Of a DNA stretch of 64,000 nucleotides, positions 18,030-25,163 are shown piece after piece. Within the stretch, counting starts at the first letter, position 1. Each line of letters starts with the position of its first letter. The stretch is from Microbacterium sp. 1.5R (GTDB taxonomy: Bacteria > Actinomycetota > Actinomycetes > Actinomycetales > Microbacteriaceae): assembly GCF_007667425.1 (NCBI RefSeq), contig NZ_VDRC01000001.1, positions 1 to 64,000 of the forward strand. Reading direction: 5' to 3'. A program made the position numbers and the translations under genes. Under the pieces are notes generated by a model. It ran no database searches. It was not told the DNA's origin and saw only the letters and a program-made list of their open reading frames with translations.

Positions 18030-19059
18030 CACCTCATTCACGGCCGCATGGCTGATGGAGCAATACTTCCCACCCGTCCGGTATGTCGTCGACGGCGTGA
18101 TCCCCGAGGGATTCTGTCTTCTCGTCGCACCACCCAAGTTCGGCAAATCCTGGCTGGTGCTCGGACTGGGTCTTGCTGTTTCCGCCGGCACACCTGCTCT
18201 CGGCGTCATCCCCACGGGTAAGCCCCGTCCCGTCCTGTACGCGGCACTAGAGGACGGCCCCCGTCGTCTGCAGTCACGCATGAAAGCGCTCGCGCCTGAA
18301 CGCATCGAAGACACGCTCACCTTTGTGACCAATCTCGGTCGGAGCGACATCTTCGACACGCTGCAGTCATTCGTCGATCAGTGGAGCGAGCACGAACCTG
18401 TGGTCATCCTCGACACGCTCGGGAAGGCCATGCCCCCCGCCGTGAGTGGGGAGTCGTCGTACGAACGTGATTATCGGGTCGGCGGGATGCTCAAGGCGAT
18501 CGCTGACAGCGCCCCGGGTGCTGCGATCGTCGTTGTCCACCACACGCGCAAAGCAGAGAGCGTCGACTTCCTCGACGCTGTCTCGGGAACGCAGGGTCTG
18601 GCAGGCTCTGCGGACACGATCGTCGTCCTCTCTAGAGAGCGCCTCTCGAAGGATGCAACGCTCCGCGTGACATCTCGGGATGCCGCGGAGGGTGAGTACC
18701 GGATCTCTCTTGAGCGCGTTGGGTCGTGGGTGCTCGCTGGCGGGAGTCTGAAGGAGGCAGCCGAGGCTGCGCAGACAGCACGCGCAAGTGCAGGCGTGGG
18801 TGACCGGATGGGAGAGATCATCGCGATCGTCTCTCGCTATGAAGAAGGCGTCAAGGCGAAAGATGTCAGGACGCTGGCCCCAGACGTCTCGAACGTGGAC
18901 GAGTACCTACGGCGAGCAGTCGAGGCCGGCCGGATCGAGAAGCGAGCACGAGGTATCTACGGCCCTGTGAGAACTGTGACAACTGTGAGTTTCGGAGATG
19001 CCGATTCTCACACAACTCACGATTCTCACACCTCAATCACGGAGAGGTCGGGGCGATGA
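18013..19059 (+). CDS. RepA-like AAA/RecA-fold ATPase
   Basis: This 348-residue protein has a Walker A motif (APPKFGKSW, about residues 38-46), a Walker B-like VVILDTLG, and a later VVHHTRK motif, the pattern of RepA/RSF1010-type hexameric helicases and related phage replication ATPases. The C-terminal 100 residues look like a winged-helix region. It probably loads or unwinds DNA at the element's origin. ATG 18013 was chosen because the family motif starts soon after; an upstream in-frame start would overlap the previous gene heavily. Confidence 0.82.
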   Translation: MNTLHDTSFTAAWLMEQYFPPVRYVVDGVIPEGFCLLVAPPKFGKSWLVLGLGLAVSAGTPALGVIPTGKPRPVLYAALEDGPRRLQSRMKALAPERIEDTLTFVTNLGRSDIFDTLQSFVDQWSEHEPVVILDTLGKAMPPAVSGESSYERDYRVGGMLKAIADSAPGAAIVVVHHTRKAESVDFLDAVSGTQGLAGSADTIVVLSRERLSKDATLRVTSRDAAEGEYRISLERVGSWVLAGGSLKEAAEAAQTARASAGVGDRMGEIIAIVSRYEEGVKAKDVRTLAPDVSNVDEYLRRAVEAGRIEKRARGIYGPVRTVTTVSFGDADSHTTHDSHTSITERSGR

Positions 19060-19217
19060 ATGCGGATCCGCACTCCTACAGCTGGATTCGCTCACCAGCA
19101 TGCGCCGACTGCCACGCAATCCGACGAATCGTAGCGATCAGCCCGGGCATATCGATTCTTCAGATCGTCCATGACGACACATGCCCCTGGCTCAAGCAAA
19201 AGGAACACACACCATGA
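19056..19217 (+). CDS. Small cysteine-containing protein (53 aa)
   Basis: A 53-codon frame starts in an ATGA overlap with the ATPase stop and ends by overlapping the next ATG by 4 bases. It contains CADCH and a later CPW, a possible zinc-knuckle with only three Cys plus His. The double coupling and coding-like composition support a real gene. Confidence 0.6.
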   Translation: MNADPHSYSWIRSPACADCHAIRRIVAISPGISILQIVHDDTCPWLKQKEHTP

Positions 19218-19444
19218 ATGACACCGATACCACTCGACTCGTCTTCGACCTGTCGATCGAGCTGATCTCGACCGCACGCGCCAAGGAGTACGGACAACTC
19301 CGCGACGACATGACCGAGAGCATCATCATGAAGAAGGTCTATGGCGCCGGGATGACCGACTCAAAGCGCGCCGAAGTGCTCGCCCGCACTCTTCACATGG
19401 TGCTCAGCTCATTGTCTCTCGCAGCCGACGAAACGAGCAGCTAA
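19214..19444 (+). CDS. Small uncharacterised helical protein
   Basis: The 76-residue protein starts at ATG 19214 within the previous stop overlap. It is predicted helical and acidic (ELISTARAKEYGQ, then RAEVLARTLHMVL). No family is recognised. It belongs to a chain of overlapping small genes in the replication region. Confidence 0.6.
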   Translation: MNDTDTTRLVFDLSIELISTARAKEYGQLRDDMTESIIMKKVYGAGMTDSKRAEVLARTLHMVLSSLSLAADETSS

Positions 19445-19611
19445 TGAAACCCGCTCCCCCGCCGCTGAATCTCGCCTCGATGGCCGACGCGTGGGACAAC
19501 CCCGACGCCTTCTGCGCGGCCTTGAACTCCTACTACGTGCAGTTGCGAGAGCAGGGGTACGACGTCCCTCCACCCGACATCACGAACGAGAGGACTCCAC
19601 AGGATGACTGA
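19444..19611 (+). CDS. Small uncharacterised protein (55 aa)
   Basis: ATG 19444 overlaps the previous TAA by one base, and the 55-codon frame ends 8 bases into the next gene. It has a proline-rich start and end (PAPPPLNL, DVPPPDI) and a helical middle with DAFCAALNSYYVQLREQG. Real by context, function unknown. Confidence 0.55.
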   Translation: MKPAPPPLNLASMADAWDNPDAFCAALNSYYVQLREQGYDVPPPDITNERTPQDD

Positions 19612-19792
19612 CCCGATCACGCAGAGGGCGCTCGCCGGCATCCGCAACTGCCCCGATCACTCCCATTGGCAGGGGGAACGACTCGACAGCCTGCTCGAGC
19701 GTGTCGTCCGCGACATGAAAGAGACCGCTCACCGACCACGACGAAATCTTCCACCGGAAGTCGCAGCTCTCTACGGCCGCGATCCCAACTAA
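19604..19792 (+). CDS. Small uncharacterised protein (62 aa)
   Basis: The 62-residue basic protein contains CPDHSHW and a helical segment LDSLLERVVRDMKE. It starts 8 bases inside the previous gene. No family recognised. Confidence 0.55.
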   Translation: MTDPITQRALAGIRNCPDHSHWQGERLDSLLERVVRDMKETAHRPRRNLPPEVAALYGRDPN

Positions 19793-19805
19793 GAAAGGCA
19801 AACCA

Positions 19806-20402
19806 ATGACACTCGACAACCTCAACACCAAGATCAACACCCTGCGCGACGAAGCAGCAGCGATCCGACGCGACTTCAGCACCGAGATCGCCGCCCTCAA
19901 CGCGAACCCCTCCTTGACCATCGCCGGCAAACGAGAACTCCTCGACAAGATCGAACCCGAGCTGCGGACCAAGCTCGCCAACCTCGACGCCGAGGAAAGC
20001 AAAGCGCTCGAACAGACCAGGCAGGGCCTGCAGCGGCAGATCACGGGCAACGCGTCGGAAGGGGATGTGGTCGCCTTCCGGGACGCACACGACCGAGCTG
20101 GCCGCCTCGAGTCTGAAGTTGGCGCCCGCAACGCGATTACACAGGCGCTCGACGTCGACGACGTCGAACTCGCCAAGGCGATCCTGCACAAGTCGATGGC
20201 CAACGGCTGGACCGCGGCGATTGACACCTACACGGCGGCGCGTCCCGACATGTCCGGCACGATTCGCGACCTCACCGCGGTGCACCGATGGAGCAATAGC
20301 GACGAAGTCAGCATCGAACGTGCCATGGCTTACCAACTGCCCGAAGCGCGACTGCAGCCCACCGCAAACGCAGCCGTGAACCCGAACGTCCGATACCGCT
20401 GA
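19806..20402 (+). CDS. Coiled-coil protein, possible scaffold-like factor
   Basis: The 198-residue protein begins with a long charged heptad-like region (about residues 1-85: LNTKINTLRDEAAAIRR, then KIEPELRTKLANLDAEE), predicted coiled coil, followed by a helical half and a short unstructured tail. Start ATG 19806 follows AAAGG. It is the last gene before the dyad-symmetric region. Position before virion-like genes and the coiled-coil build resemble scaffolding or particle-assembly factors, but no family is recognised and the role is speculative. Confidence 0.6.
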   Translation: MTLDNLNTKINTLRDEAAAIRRDFSTEIAALNANPSLTIAGKRELLDKIEPELRTKLANLDAEESKALEQTRQGLQRQITGNASEGDVVAFRDAHDRAGRLESEVGARNAITQALDVDDVELAKAILHKSMANGWTAAIDTYTAARPDMSGTIRDLTAVHRWSNSDEVSIERAMAYQLPEARLQPTANAAVNPNVRYR

Positions 20403-20442
20403 CGACTGGCCACGAGCAAGCTGACGGGCCTGCGGCCACCTC

Positions 20443-20608
20443 CCCCTCCCTCCCCTTTCTGAGGCCCTCCCGCAGGTATAGGGCCGATCTCTCCCCCGCA
20501 TTTTTTTCCACACGAACCATGGGTGCTGCGAGGGGGCGATCAGAAAAAGTTCCGTGTGTGAAAAGGCCCTATGCCACGGGGAAGGCCGCAGGGCGGGGAG
20601 GGAGGGGG
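20443..20608. repeat. Nested inverted repeats: candidate origin or packaging (cos/pac) site
   Basis: A 256-base noncoding gap has CCCCCTCCCTCCCC (20443-20456) perfectly inverted at 20595-20608, and ATAGGGCC (20478-20485) inverted at 20565-20572. Both pairs share a centre near 20525. Between them lie further inverted matches: GATC..CCCCC..GCA against TGCGAGGGGGCGATC (20486-20541), and CACACG (20509-20514) against CGTGTG (20553-20558), in crossing order. A T7 run at 20501-20507 gives a local AT-rich spot. This fits a recognition site for replication or terminase. Confidence 0.6.
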
Positions 20609-20659
20609 TGCCCCCAGGGGGTCTGGGATGACCGAGAGCGCACGACGAAAGGAGTTCAG

Positions 20660-20908
20660 ATGAACGACAAGACATGGATGACTGGCTACTTCGACCAAGT
20701 CGAAGCGGTGGCAGAGGAGCTGTTCACCCTCGAGGGTGAGCGACGGATAGCCGACGCCGGCAGCGACGAGGCGACGGCACGGGATCGCGGTCGAGAGATC
20801 TTCGCTGTGCTCGATGAGACGAATCCGGAGTACCTGCGAATGCTGATTCGGATGATGCTGATGACCGTCGATCTTGAGGCTGACGAGGTTGAGGGGGTCG
20901 AGGAATGA
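20660..20908 (+). CDS. Small acidic protein upstream of connector-like gene
   Basis: The 82-residue acidic protein starts at ATG 20660 with AAAGGAG upstream; the frame remains open further left but lies in the inverted-repeat block. It has two helical stretches (FDQVEAVAEELFTLEGE; EYLRMLIRMMLMTVDLE). It overlaps the next gene by 4 bases. No family recognised; adjacency to virion-like genes suggests a structural or assembly role. Confidence 0.65.
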   Translation: MNDKTWMTGYFDQVEAVAEELFTLEGERRIADAGSDEATARDRGREIFAVLDETNPEYLRMLIRMMLMTVDLEADEVEGVEE

Positions 20909-21294
20909 GAGACCCGCTCCGGGGGGTGAAGTCCAAGGTGCGTAGCGTGACGAAACCGCCGCGACTGCCAAAGCCGCCGTCGACCTCGAAGCTGCTTGCG
21001 GACGCACGTAGGGCGGTTGTGAAGGGGTTCAAGCCGAGCCCAGGTAGCACGCGAGCGCGGGTGCGGATTAAGTGGCGCCTGGCAGGGTTTCGTGAGCTGC
21101 GCCTTGAGCCGGGGGTGCAGAACTACATCGACCAACTCGCGTCGGAGATCGCTGCCCGAGCCGGCGAGGGGTACGAGGCGTCGACCTGGCAAGGAAAGAA
21201 CAGGGCGCGCGCGTCTGTCTACACAGACACGTACGCGGCCCGCTATGACACTGCCCGCAATCAAACCTTGCTGAGAGCGCTGTATTCGAATTAG
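20905..21294 (+). CDS. Phage head-to-tail connector-like protein
   Basis: The 129-residue protein has the look of actinophage head-to-tail connector or minor head proteins: a basic N-terminus, then the segment IAARAGEGYEAS...RARASVYTDT, where the G-Y-E-A and RARASV-T blocks are typical of those families, and a final NQTLLRAL. In tailed phages such proteins join capsid and tail. It is odd to find it with no portal or capsid gene. It starts in an ATGA overlap. The next gene downstream is on the opposite strand. Confidence 0.65.
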   Translation: MRDPLRGVKSKVRSVTKPPRLPKPPSTSKLLADARRAVVKGFKPSPGSTRARVRIKWRLAGFRELRLEPGVQNYIDQLASEIAARAGEGYEASTWQGKNRARASVYTDTYAARYDTARNQTLLRALYSN

Positions 21295-21311
21295 GTCAGC
21301 CGACCTTAGCG

Positions 21312-21512
21312 TTACCCGTTCTCGATCCAGATCAGCAACCTGGAGTGATCGGTCAGCAGGACGTGCTGGACGCCAGTCGGGTAGTTGATCCGAACCAGCT
21401 GACGGCCGGTTCGAACGAAGTTGTCGATCTGTGACGAGACGCTGTCCCACTCATCTTCGGAGTGAATCTCGTATGTGGTGCCATCCACGGTGATGTGTGC
21501 TGCGAAGGACAT
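21312..21512 (-). CDS. Small conserved protein, solo copy within tail region
   Basis: The 66-residue protein shares the pattern of the proteins at 13065-13322 and 23517-23792: ITVDGTTYEI, a middle helix, then HVLLTDHSRLLIWIE. It is transcribed against the surrounding tail genes. ATG 21512 was chosen because a TAAAAT hexamer (21519-21524) lies exactly 6 bases upstream, indicating a leaderless transcript; ATG 21518 would overlap that spacer. As an independently transcribed gene in a prophage-like region it may be expressed during lysogeny. Confidence 0.65.
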   Translation of the reverse strand: MSFAAHITVDGTTYEIHSEDEWDSVSSQIDNFVRTGRQLVRINYPTGVQHVLLTDHSRLLIWIENG

Positions 21513-21545
21513 ACCCATATTTTAAACAACAATCGAGGAGAGAGA

Positions 21546-22208
21546 ATGGCAAGAGATCTGTCTGATCCGTTCGCGGAGATTCGCGCACTGAAGGATCGCA
21601 TTCGGATCCTGGAGACTGCGACACCGCTGCAGAACTCATCGATCACACGCGGCCGTCTACGGGTCGCTGGAGGGCTGCTGTTGATTGATGACGGCGGGAC
21701 GCTGCAGGTGATCGGCACCGTCGACGGCGAGGGCAACTTCCAGTGGTCTGGGCCGTGGAAGTTTGACTCCGGTGATGGTGAGATCGCGGGGGACGTAGAG
21801 CTGACTGGGAACTTCAGCCTGACTGGGGTGTTTGCCGCGGGGAACGTTCGTATCGAGGACGGCAAGATCTACGTCGGCGCTGGCACAACAACGATCGTCA
21901 TCGACGGCGCGACGGGCAGGATCATCGCTGGGTCGATGACGATCGATCCGTCCCTCAATGGTGGGTCTGTCAAGTTCGCTGGCGGTCCCGAGGTGTACGC
22001 GTCGGGCGCTCAGTTGTCGCTGTACAGCGGAACGGGCGCGTTCATCGAGCTCGACGGTGACAAGGCCAAGATCAACGGGCCTGGTGCACGGTGGGTTGAG
22101 GTGAACAGTGCGGGCGTCCGCTTCGTGGGGCTTCCCACGGGAGCACCTTCGACGGCAAAGGCTGTTCTCGTCGACCCCGCCACCGGACAGGCCTACCGCG
22201 GCGCCTGA
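21546..22208 (+). CDS. Phage minor tail / receptor-binding-like protein 1
   Basis: This 220-residue protein starts with LSDPFAEIRALKDRIRILE, a short coiled coil followed by a beta-rich, Gly/Asp-rich body, as in the minor tail proteins of Microbacterium phages. The C-terminus carries LPTGAPSTAKAVLVDPATG, shared almost exactly with the next gene. Proteins of this kind are probably trimeric and bind the host surface. ATG 21546 follows GAGGAG. No tape-measure or tail-tube gene precedes it, unlike in complete phages. Confidence 0.75.
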   Translation: MARDLSDPFAEIRALKDRIRILETATPLQNSSITRGRLRVAGGLLLIDDGGTLQVIGTVDGEGNFQWSGPWKFDSGDGEIAGDVELTGNFSLTGVFAAGNVRIEDGKIYVGAGTTTIVIDGATGRIIAGSMTIDPSLNGGSVKFAGGPEVYASGAQLSLYSGTGAFIELDGDKAKINGPGARWVEVNSAGVRFVGLPTGAPSTAKAVLVDPATGQAYRGA

Positions 22209-22271
22209 GCTAGCGGGCGTGGAAAAGCCGCGGGGAGAGGTCCCCGCAATCGACAACGGACTGAGGAACAC

Positions 22272-23024
22272 ATGAGAGATCTAAGTGATCCGTATGAGGC
22301 GGATCGTAGACAGGCGGCGGATGTGCGTCGCCAGAAGGCTTCAACGATGTTGCAAAACTCGTCGATTACGCAAGGTGGCCTTCGCGTCGCGTCGCCAAAC
22401 GGCATCCTTGCGCAATCAGTGGCGGGAGGCGGGCCTGCGGTTCGGGTGACCGGTTTGCGGATCGTCGATGGCGTGCTTCGGATTACGGGCACTATCGACG
22501 GAGATGGGGTGTTCGAGTGGTCAGGGTCAATCGACCAGGAGGGAGCAACCAACCTCCGTGGCCCCGTCGCTATCACTGGTCAATCGGGGACACTCACCGT
22601 CGATGCGGAGACCCTTCTGCGTGGTGTCACCAAGATGCTCGCTGATCTTCGGGTCGAGAGCGGCGGCAGAATCACTGCGGGGAACGTGATCGTGGAGCCG
22701 GACAAGATCACCGTGGGCACAGCACCAACGGCGGCGACGCTGCAGAACGGCGAGCTCGCGCTATCGAACGGGGCAAGGGTCGCCGTGGGGCTAACGGGCG
22801 GTACGTCGAGCATCGGCTTGCTGCCCGGCGGCTCGGCCGATATCTCCGCGAACACGTTGACGGCGTGGCTGAGGGCCACCGGAGCCACGGTCTCGGTGAC
22901 GACGGCCCAAGCACGTATCGCAGCGCCGACGATTATCCTCGACTCACTGCCGACTGGTGCACCATCGGGGGCGAAAGCGGTACTCGTCGACCCCGCCAGT
23001 GGCAAGCTCTATCGCACGGCATAG
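22272..23024 (+). CDS. Phage minor tail / receptor-binding-like protein 2
   Basis: This 250-residue paralogue of the preceding gene begins RDLSDPYEADRRQAADVRRQ, has a similar NSSITQGGLRV segment and beta-repeat body, and ends with LPTGAPSGAKAVLVDPASG. N- and C-termini are conserved while the middle differs, as expected for receptor-binding modules that exchange their central part. Start ATG 22272 lies 63 bases after the previous stop. Confidence 0.75.
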   Translation: MRDLSDPYEADRRQAADVRRQKASTMLQNSSITQGGLRVASPNGILAQSVAGGGPAVRVTGLRIVDGVLRITGTIDGDGVFEWSGSIDQEGATNLRGPVAITGQSGTLTVDAETLLRGVTKMLADLRVESGGRITAGNVIVEPDKITVGTAPTAATLQNGELALSNGARVAVGLTGGTSSIGLLPGGSADISANTLTAWLRATGATVSVTTAQARIAAPTIILDSLPTGAPSGAKAVLVDPASGKLYRTA

Positions 23025-23074
23025 CTCGGGCGGGAGACCCGTGATTTCATGAAGCCACGACGAGGAGGACGCCG

Positions 23075-23320
23075 GTGTTCAACGAGAAGTATGACGAGAT
23101 CCGCAAGATCATTTCCAATAGCCAGAGCCAGGTACTTGAGGTGATGCCTCTCATCAACGCCGTGAGCCCATCGGCTGGAGGGTCTGGGTTCTCGCCTGAG
23201 CAACTGCATTACATGGTCGGCACGCTGGCCGGCGAGGTTCACAACATCGCTTTCGCGATGGGCAACCTCGTCGACCTGCTTGAGCACGATGGGGTGGGCG
23301 CCGACTCAGCAGAAGAGTGA
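23075..23320 (+). CDS. Small helical protein after tail genes
   Basis: The 81-residue, mostly helical protein (EVMPLINAVS, then YMVGTLAGEVHNIAFAMGNLVDLLE) starts at ATG 23075 after ACGAGGAGG. It is the last gene of the tail-like operon, before two terminator hairpins. No family recognised; perhaps a chaperone or attachment accessory. Confidence 0.65.
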   Translation: MFNEKYDEIRKIISNSQSQVLEVMPLINAVSPSAGGSGFSPEQLHYMVGTLAGEVHNIAFAMGNLVDLLEHDGVGADSAEE

Positions 23321-23325
23321 TACTT

Positions 23326-23368
23326 GAGCAGGGATCGGAGCTACTTCGTCTAGTTCCGATCCCTGCTC
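23326..23368 (+). terminator. Hairpin with 14-bp stem after tail operon
   Basis: GAGCAGGGATCGGA (23326-23339) pairs perfectly with TCCGATCCCTGCTC (23355-23368) over a 15-base loop. A second hairpin follows within 40 bases. Confidence 0.65.
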
Positions 23369-23398
23369 CGAACTCGCTTGTTCTTTGTTCGGCGCTTG

Positions 23399-23438
23399 AG
23401 CCCCGCCTCGGTGTGGATACACCGGGCGGGGCTTTTCG
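23399..23438 (+). terminator. Intrinsic terminator after tail operon
   Basis: AGCCCCGCC-T-CGGTGT pairs with ACACCG-GGCGGGGCT around GGAT, followed by TTTTC. It faces the convergent DUF7882 pair and would end the tail operon transcript. Confidence 0.8.
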
Positions 23439-23516
23439 TCATCTCTGGGCTAGCGCTGGCCGTGGCAGTGAGTCGTGGGAGTGACCTACTGCGGTGTATG
23501 CACGCGAGGCCGAGAG

Positions 23517-23792
23517 CTAAAGAAAGTCCCAGGTTCCAGAGTCGATAGGTATCACTGCGGAAACAGGGCTGTCCGCATCGACAGTCTGCGTCATGACCGT
23601 GACCCGACTGCGAGGGCCGATGAGGACGCTCGCGTGCCGCCCGCCCTCCAGCGGGAGGTCCACGAACGATCCTGCGGTCGCTGCGGCCAAAGCGATCAGA
23701 TCCTTGACATCCTGCGGGGCCGCGCCAGACGCGAGGACGTAAGCGATCCCATCGACGGTCACCTCAGTTTGATCTTCTGTGTGCCCGTTCAT
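23517..23792 (-). CDS. Small conserved protein paired with DUF7882 gene (element copy)
   Basis: The 91-residue protein matches the host protein at 13065-13322 in pattern: VTVDGIAYVL, a middle helix ending in FVDLP, then HASVLIGPRSRVTVM. As in the host operon it lies just downstream of a DUF7882-type gene on the same strand. TACCGT lies 7 bases before ATG 23792, so transcription may be leaderless. Function unknown. Confidence 0.7.
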   Translation of the reverse strand: MNGHTEDQTEVTVDGIAYVLASGAAPQDVKDLIALAAATAGSFVDLPLEGGRHASVLIGPRSRVTVMTQTVDADSPVSAVIPIDSGTWDFL

Positions 23793-23842
23793 CCTGTGGA
23801 CGGTACGCAGTCAGTTTCGCCCAACAATGGGCATTGCCAAGA

Positions 23843-24181
23843 TCACTCGGCAGCGCTAACGAGGTCGCTTGCCAAAGTGGACCCCTCCACTGGCTCGGGC
23901 GTCAGGTAGAGGCCGGACGGGGCATTCGCGGCAAATGCGAGAGCGTCCGCCCAAGCTCTATTCAGGGACGGATGTCGACTCCCGTAGAACTTGAACATCA
24001 TGGATGCACCCGGGTGGATCCATACGGTGACCCTGCCCCCACCCGTGCTCACATTCTCGGACCACGAGAACACAAACGGCTCGCCGCGACGCAGCTTGGC
24101 AGTCACGACGAGCTGCAGGTGTAGGAGCGCTCGGTCCTCGATCTCAACCCTCTGCGAGCCTTCATAAACGAACCTGCCCAT
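23843..24181 (-). CDS. DUF7882-family protein (element copy)
   Basis: The 112-residue paralogue of the host protein at 13413-13751 keeps the same blocks: GRFVYEG, IEDRALLHLQ, KLRRGEPFVFSW, GGGRVTVWIH and NRAW. Lengths are identical. A GAGGA stretch precedes ATG 24181. The gene pair is duplicated in order and orientation, so the element either captured it from a Microbacterium host or both acquired it from the same pool. The function is unknown and there are no ligase motifs. Confidence 0.75.
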   Translation of the reverse strand: MGRFVYEGSQRVEIEDRALLHLQLVVTAKLRRGEPFVFSWSENVSTGGGRVTVWIHPGASMMFKFYGSRHPSLNRAWADALAFAANAPSGLYLTPEPVEGSTLASDLVSAAE

Positions 24182-24631
24182 AGCAGACGTCCTCTATCCG
24201 GTTGCTCCACCGAGAACCTGTGCCAAAAGGCGCAACCCGAAGGATCGCTGTGTGGGGACATCTCCACAATCACAGGGTTACTCGCCGCCCGCTACCCCAT
24301 GCGCGACGTAGACCCTCTAGCCGGCGCCTGATCCTTCGCGGGACAACACTGCGACACGGCATCTCTCCCGGTCAGCAATGAAGGCTACGCCTCACACTCG
24401 CATCACGCCATGGGGTGTGCCAGCGGGTTCGATGAACGTACCGTCGGACGCAGAGTTGATCCCGGGATGCGGACTGGGGTCCCGACCGGGTAGCTCCGAC
24501 AGAGGGGTTCTCACATTCCAATGGCGGCGTCGTCCGCTTCGTGAGATCCCCTCTCTTGTCGAGGCGCGGGCGATGCGCCGGGCGACGGCCGGGCTGTGAG
24601 CGCACACATCTTGGGGGCGTACCGTCAGGAA
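24182..24631. other. Gene-poor 450-base gap in the element
   Basis: I see no convincing gene. Short frames on both strands have poor composition. The right end carries TACCGT (24620-24625), a -10 hexamer exactly 6 bases before the next start. No strong repeat or terminator stands out. Confidence 0.45.
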
Positions 24632-25138
24632 ATGAGTACACAACTGAAGAACGATTCCCCGCTCGGTCTCGGCTCCGTCCTCATCGGTTCGCTACCAGCG
24701 ACCTTGATGACAGACGACGCTCCCGACCGATACACCATCGAGGCGGTGTTCACCCGCCAAGCAGACCGCGACGAAGTTACCGCAATCCACGATGGCGCCA
24801 CCCGCGATTATCTGTCGACGAAAGGGTACCCGACCGTCGAGCTGCACGTCTCGGATCGACGTCTCGAAATCCACAACACAAATCTGGAAGAGCTCCGCGA
24901 CGGCCTCGCACAGATCATCGCCGAACACCTCTCGGAAATGACTGCAACGATTCGCGCCGAGCGCGAGGTCGCGGCCGCGAGGTTCAACGATGCATCCGAG
25001 CGGGAGCAGGCACGCGCTGCGTCTGTTGCCGCGTTGGCGGAGTCGGTGAGCTTCTCCTCCATCAATCCGAACGTCGAAGGAGATGCCTCGGCGCCTGCAG
25101 ATGAATGGATCAGCGAGGGCGGCGGCGCCCGCAGCTAG
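24632..25138 (+). CDS. Uncharacterised element protein
   Basis: The 168-residue protein has a first half of mixed strands and helices and a long charged helical region (about 85-145: IIAEHLSEMTATIRAEREV). No family recognised. ATG 24632 was chosen over an in-frame GTG at 24596 because TACCGT lies exactly 6 bases before it, the leaderless pattern seen repeatedly in this window. The desaturase gene starts 25 bases after its stop, so both may be co-transcribed. Confidence 0.6.
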   Translation: MSTQLKNDSPLGLGSVLIGSLPATLMTDDAPDRYTIEAVFTRQADRDEVTAIHDGATRDYLSTKGYPTVELHVSDRRLEIHNTNLEELRDGLAQIIAEHLSEMTATIRAEREVAAARFNDASEREQARAASVAALAESVSFSSINPNVEGDASAPADEWISEGGGARS

Positions 25139-25163
25139 CGGACACATCCGCCCGGAGGTCATC

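Noticed and set aside
24378..24643. Short frames on both strands in the 450-base gap
   Set aside because: Composition is not coding-like, there is no start signal, and a fragment resembling a cupin motif is too short to support.
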